Shown here in pieces: positions 33,061 to 45,228 of a DNA stretch of 60,000 bases. How positions within the stretch are numbered: position 1 is the stretch's first letter; the number at the start of each line of letters is the position of its first letter. The notes under the pieces were generated by a model. The model was not told where the DNA came from, searched no databases, and saw only the letters and a program-made list of their open reading frames with translations. The translations under genes were made by a program, and so were the position numbers. Source of the DNA: Takakia lepidozioides (Eukaryota; Streptophyta; Takakiopsida; Takakiales; Takakiaceae); NCBI GenBank assembly GCA_030704615.1, contig CM060732.1:39477053-39537052 (forward strand). The letters are read 5' to 3'.

Positions 33061-33260
33061 ATTTCCTCTCCTCTTCAATTCATCAACTTTCACCATATGT
33101 GTGCCATCCTCTTTCTTTCTTCCCTCATCTCCTCTTGAAGTTATCAACTTTCATTATCTCTATGTTATCCTCTTTCTTTCTTTCTCCATCTTCACTCAAA
33201 TTCATCAACCTTCAATATCTCTACGTCATCGTATCTTATTCCTTCTTTCAATGTGTAGAG
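33061..33260 (+). repeat. Pyrimidine-rich tandem repeat after the LINE tail
   Basis: About three imperfect units of CTTTCTTTC-TCATCTC-TCTTGAA-TTATCAA then CTTTCA-TATCTCTATGT-ATC. The same units lie at 21100-21230 and 31950-32010, always next to this LINE family's 3' end. Confidence 0.7.
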
Positions 33261-34760
33261 GTCTGATGAGGTATGAGAGTATGAAGCGGCTTGGAACATA
33301 ATCTTGAAACTTACGAGCTTTGTATAGTCTAAACTTTCTCTGGCCACCGTAACCCTGATTCAGTACAAGTGCCCACCCTTCATTCGGATGGAGGCTTCGG
33401 AGCCTTAGTTGATCTGAGAAACCTCAAACAAGCATGGAGATGTTCCTGTCTTAAGTCACAAACTGGATTTTGGACTTGGTAAATGATCACAAATTGCAGA
33501 AAATTTCACTTGGTGACTGATTGGAATTCTTATTAATGTCTCAAAGCAACCCAAGCGCAACTGACAACATTTGAGGAAGCCTGAGAAAGTCTTGAGACAT
33601 CAGGGGGCAAGAAGGGCAAACATTTAAAGCTTGTTCAGGAGAGAATAGTGAAGTGCATCAACCATGGATATATACAAGGAAGCATAACAAGAAGTCGATC
33701 CCGCATAAAGGCATCACACTTGTTCGTGTGGCATTTTAGAAAGATGAGCGAATGTGAAGGCTTGCACTAACTACACACTACAGAGTGAGAAAAGGGAAGT
33801 AGGCTTATGGAGTAACTAAGAAGGACACATAGGTGTAGAATGGGTTGATGGATACACGATCAGGACAGCAATTGGAGTAAGCAGTGTGCAAAGCCTTGCC
33901 GTCTTGCAAATAAGACTACTGAGGACTGTTCTCTCTTCAGGTTGTGTTCAAAACTAAATACCAAATGCTGTGTTCTCCATAGACAGAGCATTCAAGCCAC
34001 ACCACCCAAGAGAAGGTTCAAGTACCAGTTTCCAGTTCGCAGCATTAAACCCAGAGATGGATATACTGTGAAGGTATAACGCATGTAATACCAGAGGCCA
34101 CTCAATATAACAGGGCTTGCATACTGATTCTAATTATTGTATGACAGCAAGAATTCAGCTAGAGAGCCTCCTCAAATGATTGTAAGCAATTGTATACTGG
34201 AGGTGACATACCCATAGCAGATAACATGACATGGAGGGGGACGATACACAGGTGGAGCTGCACAATCAATTGCTTCCTCCTGAATTACAACTGCGAAGGA
34301 GTTTCAACTGCAGTCTTGTTAGAGTTCTCCTGAAAAGTCTTCTGTAAAACAAAACTTTCTACACGTTCTCCAAAATCAATGTAGCCTTGACTCATATTTT
34401 GCCGGGCCTGGCCCAAGTACCTGAGGCTGTTTTGACCCGGCCCAAATAAGTTGAGATGAAGGACCAGAATCACAACATTACATTACAAGAATGCCAATCC
34501 AACTTCGTGAGCATCAGGGCGTGGTCGTCTGCTTGCCCAAAGCAAAGAAGCACTAGCCTTGGACAAGCAAACGTTGATCTAAACATGTCTCAGCCAAGGG
34601 CTCCAAAGAGCTTGGAAACAGAACTGCACCACCTACAGTTGACACATTTGAGAATGGATCGAGAGAGGGAGGTTGATTTCCATTTTCTTTTCTTCTCAAA
34701 AGCTATGCCCATGGATTCCAAGGAGCTTGGGCTCTCTAAACTATGTCTAGTTCCATCTGC
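33261..34760. other. Gene-free stretch, 3' side of the SAM-domain gene
   Basis: No exon is supported. The part next to 34761 should hold the 3' untranslated region of the minus-strand SAM gene. The remainder shows no recognised repeat. Confidence 0.45.
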
Positions 34761-37700
34761 TTAAACCCGAGCCCCCATCGCCAGCAGAATCTTTTTCCTT
34801 GGTCCCTGTTCAAAGATGCACCACACCAACCACAATCAATCACATTGGCACTACATTATCTTGCTCTCCTGCCTGGCTCTTCCTCAAATGGACTCAATGA
34901 AACAACACTGCTCTCTCTCCCTCTACCCGGACATTAAGACAACCTTATCTTGTCTTTTACAGAAGTATCTCAGCATTGGAAGTGCCTTGCAGTATATCAG
35001 CACAAAGCCCCGCGAACTTAGAGTACCATGAAAAGTTGAGTCATGGAACTGGGCATAGTTGACCTATTCCTTTCTTTGTCCCATAAGCTCTCTTGTGCTT
35101 CCTGTGGAGGCTATGCAGTTTCTGTCTTGGTAGCATAAGCCACAAAACTCAGGGAAGGAAGGCCCTTCTCTGCCACAGAAGCTACTCAAAGCTACAACCC
35201 TTGAAACTGCTGGATCATTTTCTAGTCTTTGCCAGAGGACGACCAATCAGTGGCAAGCCGATAGTGTGCTCAAAATCAAAAACTCTTCGAGGCCTGTGAA
35301 CGAACAAATTATGCTCATTGAAGATAACTGTTGGAAATACCATCTACATCTTGATTACGAAATTGACAGTACTCAAGGCTGGTACTTAAAACAAAGCATA
35401 AGGAAGGGTCAACTGACCATTGGCACACCCAGTTCTTTGAGGTCATTATCACTCATGTGCCGCAACGCAGCCATATCCACCTAGAAAAGTCCAAGATGTC
35501 TTCTTTGAGGAACAAAACTAACATTCTGAGCGAGTCAGGTACAGGCCTACAAATAATATATCGACAACTTTACAAGAAAGAAATTAACTGATAATTAGTG
35601 GTTATGACAACAATTTCAACAAAGTTGCAGACCGCATGGTAGCCCCGATATACACCCCTGATAATAGAGATGTAACAGAGTAAATATATCCACTGAGAAA
35701 AGATACTTCAACATACTGGAACATCAGTCTGAAGTCTACACAACCACAAAATATATTATGGGGGTGCATACGAACAGATGGGCTCTTCCTAGAGTGGACT
35801 CCAACAAGGGAAAGATTGTACTCATAAGACGTTGTTTGCCGTAGCCTTGTGGCCATTGACCCCGCGCCCAGTTTGAGCGGGAACAAAAGGGACAGAACCT
35901 ACCTCTGTCAGGGGCTGACGTTAGTAGTAAGACTTACCTCCATATAAAGAATTAATCCGGGTTTTCCAGATATCCTCTAGAAATCCCTTCACACAAGCAT
36001 CAATCTGCTGTGTGTGATTTGCCCAAAAACTAGGCCTCAGGAGGGCCTGGGCTTTTGGCTCAGCCTCGAGACTTTCAAAGTTGGTAAACAGGGGTACAGG
36101 CACAATTCCCTTAATAGATTTGAAGAGAGCGTCTCTTTGGTGAGAGAACCCCGGACAGTGTATCAGAAAATGAATACTGTCTTCAGATTGCCCACACAAC
36201 GGGCAATTGCACTCTCCCTTTCCTCTCTGCTTCTGTTTGCTGTTCAAAGGTAGGCTTCCTGCCCTGAGTTTAAATTTCAGTCTAGTGCCGAGAGTGGGTA
36301 GACCCTTGAGGTCATCCAAGATGTCCTCCCCCATGTCACAGACTGGAAACAAGTTCAGGGAAGTTTTCTGCCTAAGTTTTCAGAGTAGAAGAGATCCTCA
36401 AGGACCTGGACCTGGATCCGCAAGTCTTGACCCTGCTGGATAAATCTGACTTAGAGGCTGTAGTGTCCTCAGCCATGTCTGTTGCCATGAGATTGTCCAA
36501 CAAGGGAAAGAATTAAAAAGGAACAAAACCAAAGACAGTCTTCTGAGAGCAGAAAGGTTGTCCTTGCCCATCATAAGAAGGAATACAACATGCCCAATGG
36601 ATAAGGAAAAGAGGACACGAAAAGCATACCTCCTCAGCCTGAAAGGTGATCAGGTATTTGCCAAGTCCTAATGACTGAAGAAGGCTCGCCACAGTTGGCT
36701 GTTCACCCTGCCCAGTCCCATAGATCAGCTAACATCACTCCAAGGATCTAGTAATACGTCCATTTAGAGACACCTCCGAAATACACCTATAGTGATACAG
36801 AGCTTGACATCCAGCTTTTGGAGGGTAGACAGTCTGAAGAAATCAGGGTCAAACGGGAAACTGGTGACAAGGAAGACAAGGACAGATGGTGTCAAAGACA
36901 GGCTTAGTAGTTAGACAGGGAGCGTGCTTACTCCAGTTGCTGCAGTCTTGTGGACTGCAGCTGTCCGGGAAGGAGCTGTAGGGGCTGGTGCTGCAGCTTG
37001 CGCCACATTAGAGCTATTGCGAACCACTGACGCTAATCGCCGTTGGAGCTCGGCACCACCATGGGCCTGGGAAACAGGTGGGCGCTGCACAGGACCTGAC
37101 AATTTCTCTCGCAAGTCTGTGACACCGCTGTTAGCCATTCCACCTCTTTGCACACCTGCTCTGGGGTTTTGTCGAGCCAACTTGTATCGGAGATCCTGAG
37201 AGCCAATCCGACCATCTGCGGTTTTCATTTAAGGGCACATAGCAGGATACCTGAACCACTGGAGCCAGAATTTGATCATGGCAACCAACCCCTCCCCAAA
37301 GTCCTTTTTGCTCCTATCTCTGTCCCGATCTCCCCATTTTCTGGAGTTCCCGAAGTTCAGCACATCCTACAAATACCGCATTAAGTCTGTCAACAGAAAT
37401 GACCCTACTTTGGAGAGAAACACCCACTGTAGAACCCCCAAATCATCAGATGCTTTCGAGTTACTTCACTGGATAGAGGAACAGAATGTATCCAACATAG
37501 CATTATGGTTCAAGTAGTTCAAGAGGAAAGAAGACAAGGGACAAAAGGGGTTCACAAAATGGTAAAAGAGTGGCACCAGTACAATGTGTGCTCCATTGGA
37601 AACCTCCATGAGACTGCTAAGATCACCAAACAGAAAACCCAGTATTCAAGACAATAAGCAGGTAAACCTTTAACACTGCAAGGACTCACATGAAACAACC

Positions 37701-39382
37701 CCTGCATCAACTTCACCCCCAATCCAAATTCCAGAGACCAGTTGTCATATCCAAATCAGCCAATAAACTTGAGCCAGCTTGAGACAAGGCACATTTCCTA
37801 TGTAGGATACTGGTTGCTTGGGCATCATCATCATCCTTGTCCTCAAAAAGATCATGCTTCCACTTTCCATCGTCCTCACGCAACCTGCACATCCGGGTAA
37901 TATAAGGAGATGCACATGCCAAGGCAACACATGTAGCTGTATGGACGTATGGTAGCTGTATGGTTGCATGTTTCCTTGATGATGAAACCACGGAGACATA
38001 CAAAGTGACAGAGGTCTGCTAAATGTAACTTTTACCTCAGCCTACTTGTAAAGCAAAAGTGAAATGATTCACAAGCAGACTGAGATAACCAAGAAGGACA
38101 GAGATCACAAATCATGCTACTTTGTAGTGTTGTTGAGATCTCCCAAACTGGGGCGCCTATGGCCACAGTTTTAGTACCGTTGGACAGCCCTCCTTAGGTC
38201 TGTAGCTAACAATTTCACAGAAACTGCCGGTACAGCACATAGTATAGCTCAGGGGTATCTAAGACACCCATGGAGCACATTCCAGGCTTACATTTATAGG
38301 TTAAGCAAATAACAGTCGGGCCTCAACCCAAGTATCCAATGACTAGCTTTGAGAGTGGGGCTTGGGACAAGATGATTGAAAGAATGTGAAGATAAACCTT
38401 CAGGGACCCCAAGCTTCTCCTTTATCTAACCACCAGGAAAGTCTTCATGACCCTAATCGACAAAAGAGAGTTTAGGGTTAGAAAGAAAAAGAATTGTTTC
38501 TCTAATTAAAGCATGTAACCACACTAGAACAAGGAATCTGAACCATCAGGGGAGTGAAAGTTACTACACCTGAAATGTCCCTAAAGGAAATCTCACTATT
38601 GGAAGTAAAAAGGCTTTGGAACGACCTAATCCTTTCCAGGGTACTCCATGGACAGACATCCTAACACCCCTGCAAATAATCCTCAGTGATGGAGTACATT
38701 CTGTAGACCAAGGCACCTTCTCAAGAAAACCTTACTACATCGACAAATACAACAACACATGGATCTTGTAACTTAATGAGATTTATCCATTTTGGGACTC
38801 AAAAGGCTATTCAGTAACCCTACTTCAGCATCCCTATCATGCATACAACACCACTACCCATAGCAAGAGGTTAAAGACATGTGATCTCCATTGTTACAGT
38901 CAGGAGCCTTAGGGTCACACAGTGAATATTTATCCATTAAGAAACTTGATCTCCCTCCTTAAAATTCAGGAGCCTTAGGATCAGACCATTCCTTTCTGGA
39001 ATCCTAACTCTACATAGCAGGAGCCAACTTGATTTGCCCTCGGGCACCACACAAGTGTTCTCAAAGCAGATGGTGCGGTGGACAAAGATTGAGGATTGCC
39101 AACTGCTTTCTTAATTCTACAAATTGGAGCTTCAATGTTTCTGGCCATAATCACCGTTTACTGGGCAGTTCGTTCAGTCAAGCAACACCTTTGAATACCA
39201 CACTTTCAGTCCCCTCTCAAAGAGCTTTGGAAGGACGGCGCAATTAAACAACAAAAGTAGCATGTTTACCGTTTTCCATTATTCTGGCGGGTGAAAGAAA
39301 GATGATCTATATTGCCTCCCAGCCGATCCCTGACAGACCGTTTCCTAGGGTTTCTTGCTCCATTCACGCGATCAGCATACAT
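34761..39382 (-). CDS. SAM-domain protein, plant At3g07760-like (6 exons)
   Basis: Minus-strand exons 39382-39270, 37884-37811, 37215-36932, 36707-36630, 35480-35418 and 34805-34761 join in phase with GT-AG introns to give 218 residues. The start is MYADRVNGARNPRKRSVRDR, the conserved opening of this plant family, then RLREDDGKWKHDLFEDKD across the exon 1-2 join. Two short motifs follow, SQDLRYKLAR and TDLREKLSG. The C-terminal SAM domain (about residues 158-216) is split over three exons: TVASLLQSLGLGKYLITFQA, VDMAALRHMSDNDLKELGVP and GPRKKILLAMGARV before TAA. SAM domains mediate protein-protein or RNA contacts; the role of this family is not known to me. A LINE fragment lies in the 36630-35480 intron without touching the splice sites. 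The gene looks intact. Confidence 0.87.
35600..36480 (-). pseudogene. LINE 3' fragment in an intron of the SAM gene
   Basis: Minus-strand frames 36352-35921 and 35886-35602 read LKFKLRAGSLPLNSKQKQRG, CNCPLCGQSEDSIHFLIHCP (the zf-RVT cluster C-x2-C...H-x4-C) and FLEDIWKTRINSLYGGKSYY, the usual end of an L1-type protein. The insertion is in the same orientation as the host gene. The copy at 45998-46400 shares the last motif. Confidence 0.8.
38126..38205 (+). repeat. Dispersed repeat segment, copy A
   Basis: TTTGTAGTGTTGTTGAGATC followed by TCC-AAAC and CCGTTGGACAGCCCTCC matches 53570-53645 with scattered differences. It lies in an intron of the SAM gene. The family is not recognised. Confidence 0.55.
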
Positions 39383-40272
39383 CTCTGTGGACACTGAAAC
39401 TCGTCTCTCAACCTGTATCCACCACTCCAGCGCACTTGAGGTAATGATCAAGACAATCTGAGAAAGAATAAGGTAGGGTCCTCAAAGCCTACTTCTCGCG
39501 GAAAACCTCGAGTAAAGCTTTTGACAGATATGTCAAGTGTGGAACTGAATTACTCGATGACAGCCTGATCGTACAAGTATGACTTCAAGGTAGTAATTAA
39601 GTAAAGAGAAAGAAGTGTAAACTGCTCGAGACAACAGAAGTACAAACGGGACAAAAAAACAGCGCAGATCACCAAATGTCTCTCTTTCCCTCGTCTCTCC
39701 CTCGTCTCCCTTCCTCTACCTATAACCCTGGAACCGAAAACAAAAAGGAGGAAATAATACCCGCTGTCCGTCTCGTCCAAGAGTAACTGTTAGCCGGGGC
39801 TGAGACATCAACTCTCTTCGAATGAAATCTCTATCTTCAAATCTTCCTCTTTCCCCTCCTCTGCGAGATCACGGAGCTTGATATCTCGTAATGGGAAGAC
39901 TGGACAAGTCCACGGCGAAGCTCAGGAAGCTGGCAAATCTGAAGGAATGCGACAGACTGCAGGTGGTAACATATTGGTACAGTATGATATACAATGAAGG
40001 ACGTGTGGGAATAAACGCCTCCGAACAAGGAGTGCAGAAATCCACGAACTAAAAACCAGTTAATACAGAGAGACAGGTTTCTAGAGGACACAGAGAGACG
40101 ATAGCTAAGATGACTCCTACGCACACTTACCAGCACTGCAGAGTTCTACTAGTAAACACACAATTCCAGGCAGTGTTGGGTTGCTAGGGATAAGCATGCG
40201 CGCACAGCCCAAGCTCCAGCGACTATCCCGTCCCCAGAGAACGAGAGCGAAGAAGAGAGAGAGACGAGCTCC

Positions 40273-40280
40273 AAACCCTA
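40273..40280 (-). promoter_or_regulatory. Telo-box AAACCCTA with CT-rich leader of the SAM gene
   Basis: AAACCCTA lies beside a stretch that on the minus strand reads as a CT-rich tract (TCTCTCTCTTCTTCGCTCTC), as is common around transcription starts of plant housekeeping genes. It is about 900 bases upstream of the SAM gene ATG, so a leader intron is likely. Confidence 0.4.
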
Positions 40281-40363
40281 ACCTACTCTTTGGAGAAGCC
40301 GATGGACGAACTACCAACGAAACCTCGTTGGATGGAGCAACGCATTCATCTTGTATGCTAATG

Positions 40364-40749
40364 TTGGCACCCTTGATGGATGACTTCCGGGTACCCACAT
40401 TCGTCTGGTCAATAGAACAGTGGTTGGGACCAACTGTCCTGGGATTCCCACGTACCGTTCACTGATGAATGTCATCCATCTGACATGTGGCACTTGGCAC
40501 CCTTGATGGATGACTTCTGGGAACCTACATTCGTCTGGTCAATACAACAGTGGTTGGGACCAACTGTCCTGGGATTTCCACGTATCGTTAATGGATGAAT
40601 ATCATCCATCTGACATGTTGGCACTTGGCACCCTTGATGGATGACTTCCGGGCACCTACATTCGTCTGGTCAGTAGAACAGTGATTGGGACCAACTGTCC
40701 TGGGGTTTCTACGTATGGTTTACGGATGGATGTTATCCATCTGACATGA
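40364..40749 (+). repeat. Three 131-bp tandem repeats between divergent genes
   Basis: Three units start at TTGGCACCCTTGATGGATGA (40364, 40494, 40625), giving periods of 130 and 131 bases. All share ACATTCGTCTGGTCA, TTGGGACCAACTGTCCTGGG and ATCCATCTGACATG. The block lies in the shared upstream region of the SAM gene (minus) and NDC80 (plus). Confidence 0.9.
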
Positions 40750-41194
40750 CCGTATATTTCAAACAGAGCTCGTCCCGCCCAGGCTCTCTTCTTCCTCGTT
40801 CTCGGATCTGGCTATGGAGAATTTGCTTGGACGCTGTCAAGAGTCCGATATGGCTGTAGCGGCAGCTCGGACCTCAAGCTCTCCGATTCGATGAGTGGGA
40901 TATGCTGCACCCCAGAAAATGCCGAATTTTGTCTCTGTTGAATTTTCCTTTGGTATCTGTACTTCTGAATTAGTCTATCGGGAGTTGGCTTTGTGCCCTA
41001 GGGGGTACAGCAAATGAGGCTTGCGAACAGGGAAGCAGCGATGGAGAACTGGAAAGGAGAATGGAATGACAGGTCTGGGAGAAAGGAGGGCTGTCAGGTG
41101 AGTTCTCACTTGGCAATGATGCAGTAGAGGGGAGAGTGGATGTTGTGCGTCTCCACTCTTGTATTGACTGGTTTATGAAACAGCGACAGACAGA

Positions 41195-44100
41195 ATGAGG
41201 CGATCAACGTTGGGGAGTTTGAGCCCGTCGCAGCTCAATCGGAGAGCATCTTGCAGCAATGCAGCTGCAAGAGTGTTGGGCAGGCCGCCACGACTGTCTG
41301 TGATTGGTGGCTTGAATGCTGGCAACAATAAGCAGGGCCAGTCGAATCTCTCGCGGCGGTCGAGCATATATGGAAAGGGTTCACAGCCGCGCACTGATCC
41401 GCGGCCCATCACTGACAGAGGCTTTCAGCAAGAATGCATCCGCACATTGAGTGGATATCTCGACACGCATGGCTACAAAGTCGCCCCAAAGCTTCTTGTG
41501 GCTCCATCGCGCAAAGACTTGCTCATCATCATCCAGTTTCTCTTTCAAAAAGTGGATCCCAACATGCAGTTTGTAGGTAAGATTGAGGACGATGTTCCTT
41601 TGACCTTCAAGAGGCTGCGCTACCCCTTCCAGATGAGCAAGAGTGCATTGTCTGCGGCAGGGAGCCCGCATACTTGGCCTGGCCTCCTAGCCGCCCTTAC
41701 CTGGTTAGTTGGCCTCTTAAAATACCAAGAAAAAACTGAGAATGAGGAGCAAGGAACTGCATTCGACGACGACGATGGTTCGAAATTCTTGTTCGAGTAT
41801 ACGAGTAGATGCTACAAATTCTTTTTGGCCGGAGATGATGACGAGTGTGAGCGTCTTGATGCACAGTATCGAAGCCAATTTGAGAACGAAAGGGTGCAGC
41901 TTGCCAGCAGGCAGCAGAAGCTTCAGGAATTGGTGACCGAGGCGGAGGCTAGAGCACAGCCGCGAAAGAATGCGCCATCACCATTAGCCGCTTTGGAAGC
42001 CAGGAAAGGTGACTATGTGAGCGACATTTCTAAGTTTAACCAAATAATCAGTAATCTTCAGTCCCACAAGCAGGCTGCTGAACAGAAATTAGAACAGAAG
42101 AAACAGGATGTTGTGGCAAAAAGAACTGAAAAAGCAGCAAGTGTTCAAAGTATTGAGGATCTGAGGAGTAGGATAGCTTCTCAACAAATTAATGCTGCCG
42201 AAGTCGAGCGAATGCAAAAGGAGAAGGAGATACTGGAGGTCAGCATCCAACCTGTTGCCCTCAAAGATGAGGAACTTCGCAAGGCTGCTTGGGATTACGA
42301 GGTGCAATGCAGCAAGCAGTTCAAGGAGGTGGAGATAGCTGTCAGCCTCTTTAATGAGCGTACTCAACGGTTTGCTGTCTTCGCAACTTTTTCATCATAT
42401 GTTTCGGATGGACAGTTCTGCATCATACTCTCAACCAGAAGTGGAGCTGGAACACTTCTGCTTCAAAAAGTGGTTGTTGCTATCACTTAGTGGACAGTAA
42501 TTTAGTTTCAGGCTAGGAAAATCTCAAAATCAAGTATATATTGAATGGATCTGAGATGAGTTCATGTTGGAGAAATGCGCCACATGATAACACAGGCCAT
42601 TCAGGACTATGGACTTGTGGTCAAGGAATAGTTTTTACCGCCTGCATGTTCTCTTGGTCTAGAATTGTAGTCTTGAGGACCATAAGGTTCTACTATATGT
42701 ATCTGTAGACTGTCACTGAGAAATGCAGCAGCATAAGCTCTGTGAACTACACCGTAAGATCTCGGAGTGGTAACTGGATTATCATGCTTTCTGCATGTCA
42801 AAAAATTCGCATCGCTTATTCCATCATTGATACAATGATAAGCCCACTCTGCATCCTGGTGGACCCACCCCACTCTAGTGAAGTGTGCAGCAAGGAAGCA
42901 TGGATTTGACTACCCTGTTTGTTATTTCCGTGTTAATTCTTTTTGCATGGGCAATTGGGGAACAGGTTGAAACTCAGTTCTGCAGAAGGACAGCAAGACA
43001 ATGGACTGCATCAAATTAAGCTTAATCCACAAGCTGACACACCACGAGAAATTCTTGGTGGAGATTTATTTGGTAGGCTTAAGCCTGCCATTTTGGAGCT
43101 AATGGAGACCTGCAAATGGTGCATATGTCAGGAGAAAGAAGAGGTGATTGCAATTCAACAACAGCAATATGCATGCGATGTTGTCTGTCAGGAGAAGCGT
43201 GACCAGATTTCAGAGCGGGTGGCTCAAAACAGAAAGGTGAGCCCTTTCTCGTTTACAAGCCAGGCACAATAGTGTAGTTCTCTGGCCAGTGTGGCCAAAG
43301 TTGGCGAAGTTCCAGTTAAGTGTGAGTAAAGTGGGACATAACAACAGGGAGGGAGGGGGGAATGGGCGGGACAGCTGGAGGCACAGTACAAATCACTCAA
43401 GGAGAAGCTAGATGCTGCTCTTGCTGCAAATAGAGCTCAGTGTGAGGAACTTGAGGCGACTGTTGCTCAGAAGGAACGTGCTCTCAGGAAGACCGAAGCT
43501 GAAACTGATGAACTTATTAAGGTATTGAGATTGCCATGGTTTATTTTATCTCTGGTGTATTGACATAAATTGATGTGATACTGCTTAGGCTGCTTTTCCT
43601 TAACAGGGATCTTCTCGGTATGACAACAGGGGCCAATGTAGGTTTTTAGTTCGGATAGCTGAAACTGATTTCTCTGACTGTGAAGACCATTGTTGAATGG
43701 GTAGGCAGAAGAGATAAAAATAGAGAGCATAGTGTCATAACCCAGCAGTCTGAGACCTCACCAGCATCCTCAGCATGCTTCATTGTGTCTTGCTACACTC
43801 TGGGGATATATTGAAACAGAAACTCATGGAAAGCATCATCCGCAGTATATCTCTCTCAGCATTTAGTTTCGGTAGTGTACCTTGCAGTGTAGTCTGTTGC
43901 TTTGTTTGTTTGCTACGGATTCTTGCTTGCTGGCTTTCTCTCTCTTGTCAATGGAGGTTTGTGATCTACCCACAGACGGAATTAAGTTAAATTGTTTGTG
44001 TCTGACGTCCAGCAATGGCAAGCGAAGTCTGAGGTGGCAGTCTCAAACTGCTACCGGGAGCTGGAGGCACAGAAGAAGGAATGGTTGGAGATAGTGGACA

Positions 44101-44222
44101 TAATTTTGAATCATAAAGAGTATAGTGATGGGGTACTGGCCAAGCTCAAGACTCGGGCTGCCCAAGCAGCTGAAACCATCACCCGACAGCTATCAGAGGA
44201 TTTGTCAGCACACCAGCTGTAA
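41195..44222 (+). CDS. NDC80: Kinetochore protein NDC80/HEC1 (4 exons)
   Basis: Exons 41195-42369, 42966-43236, 43375-43521 and 44013-44222 (stop included) join in phase to give 600 residues, close to plant and animal NDC80 lengths. Residues 1-67 are a basic, Ser-rich, probably disordered tail that helps microtubule binding and is the usual Aurora B target. A calponin-homology domain follows at about 68-200, beginning DPRPITDRGFQQECIRTLSG and including SPHTWPGLLAALTWLVGLLK. From about 225 to the end the protein is coiled coil, through which NDC80 pairs with NUF2 and joins the SPC24/SPC25 end of the complex. The join TQ-RLKLSSAEG over intron 1 restores a conserved segment. All donors are GT and acceptors AG. 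The gene looks intact and single-copy here. It is divergent from the SAM gene and convergent with the RING gene. Confidence 0.93.
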
Positions 44223-45228
44223 AGGTGGTGATCAAGACCCCAGAATTCATGGGACTCAGAAATAATGTTGTGCTCACAGGTGGACGAATGTATACTTACT
44301 GTAATTGAGATTCAATGATAATCCATGTATGGATTTATGCGTATGACGGTTGCGCCTGCTCTTCAAGCGCGTGCTGAAACTTGCAGCATGGACACTTTGG
44401 GGTCAGCTTTAAGATTTGCACATGGCAAGAAAGGGATATAGGGTATGGGCTGTGTAGAGTTGAGGTCACTGATGGCTGCGGCCTTTGTTTTAAGATGTAG
44501 TGTCAATTATGTTGGGGTTCTTTGGGTATTTTAGGGGTAGAGAGGCTCGGTTGGGAGATCTTTTTCCTCGCTGCAATAGGAGAGGGGAGGGATGATGGGT
44601 TTTTGGTTTGGCTAGAAGGACTTAGTTGTGAGATTGAGAAGAAAAGCTGTGAAAAAATGGAAGGTTGACCTGTTTGCACAACCAATTCTACTGCAGAGAG
44701 GATGTGAGGGAGAGAGAAACTGGATAGCTTTGGAAGCTACTGTCTGAAGCTCACTAACCTTATAATGTGCATCTAACTGGTACGCACATAGGGAATGGGA
44801 GATCTAGTAGCAGAAAGAAAAGTACGCTCATTATGGTTACAGCTTTCCTTGGATCTCCTCAGTAGGCTTGTGCTAAAGATTGTGGGTGGGAGACAATAGA
44901 TAGGTGGACAAATAACATACTTCACATGCTCTTGATTGATGACTTGCTTGCCAATATACAACATTTCCCTGTACAAGTTATTGCTTGCTTACCAGATCCT
45001 AACACTGATTCAGCCCTGAAAGCCATGGTGTGTAGTGCGTGTGCCCAAGTTCCTTGGCTAGCTAAGCCTTCCTACCATATGGGAACCCAAGTTTAGGCAC
45101 TTGTTTTGCACCTTGTTCAATGTCCAACACATCTAAATGTACCTACGGAATGAATTAACCATTGTCTCCTCAGCCTCATCGACTATCCATCAACGCCACT
45201 ATCTTGTCTCCTAACAACCTTCTCGTTT
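44223..45228. other. Convergent intergenic region, NDC80 and RING gene 3' ends
   Basis: Holds the 3' untranslated regions of the two converging genes. No exon, repeat or element was recognised in it. Confidence 0.5.

Noticed and set aside
35064-35246. Minus-strand frame ending MGQRKE as the last SAM-gene exon
   Set aside because: No acceptor precedes it; the exon 34805-34761 with GPRKKILLAMGARV has a proper CAG acceptor, the right phase and a stop.
37033-37215. 60-residue minus-strand frame starting MVGLALRISDT
   Set aside because: Off-frame reading of the third SAM-gene exon (37215-36932); the other frame continues the family motifs SQDLRYKL and TDLREKL.
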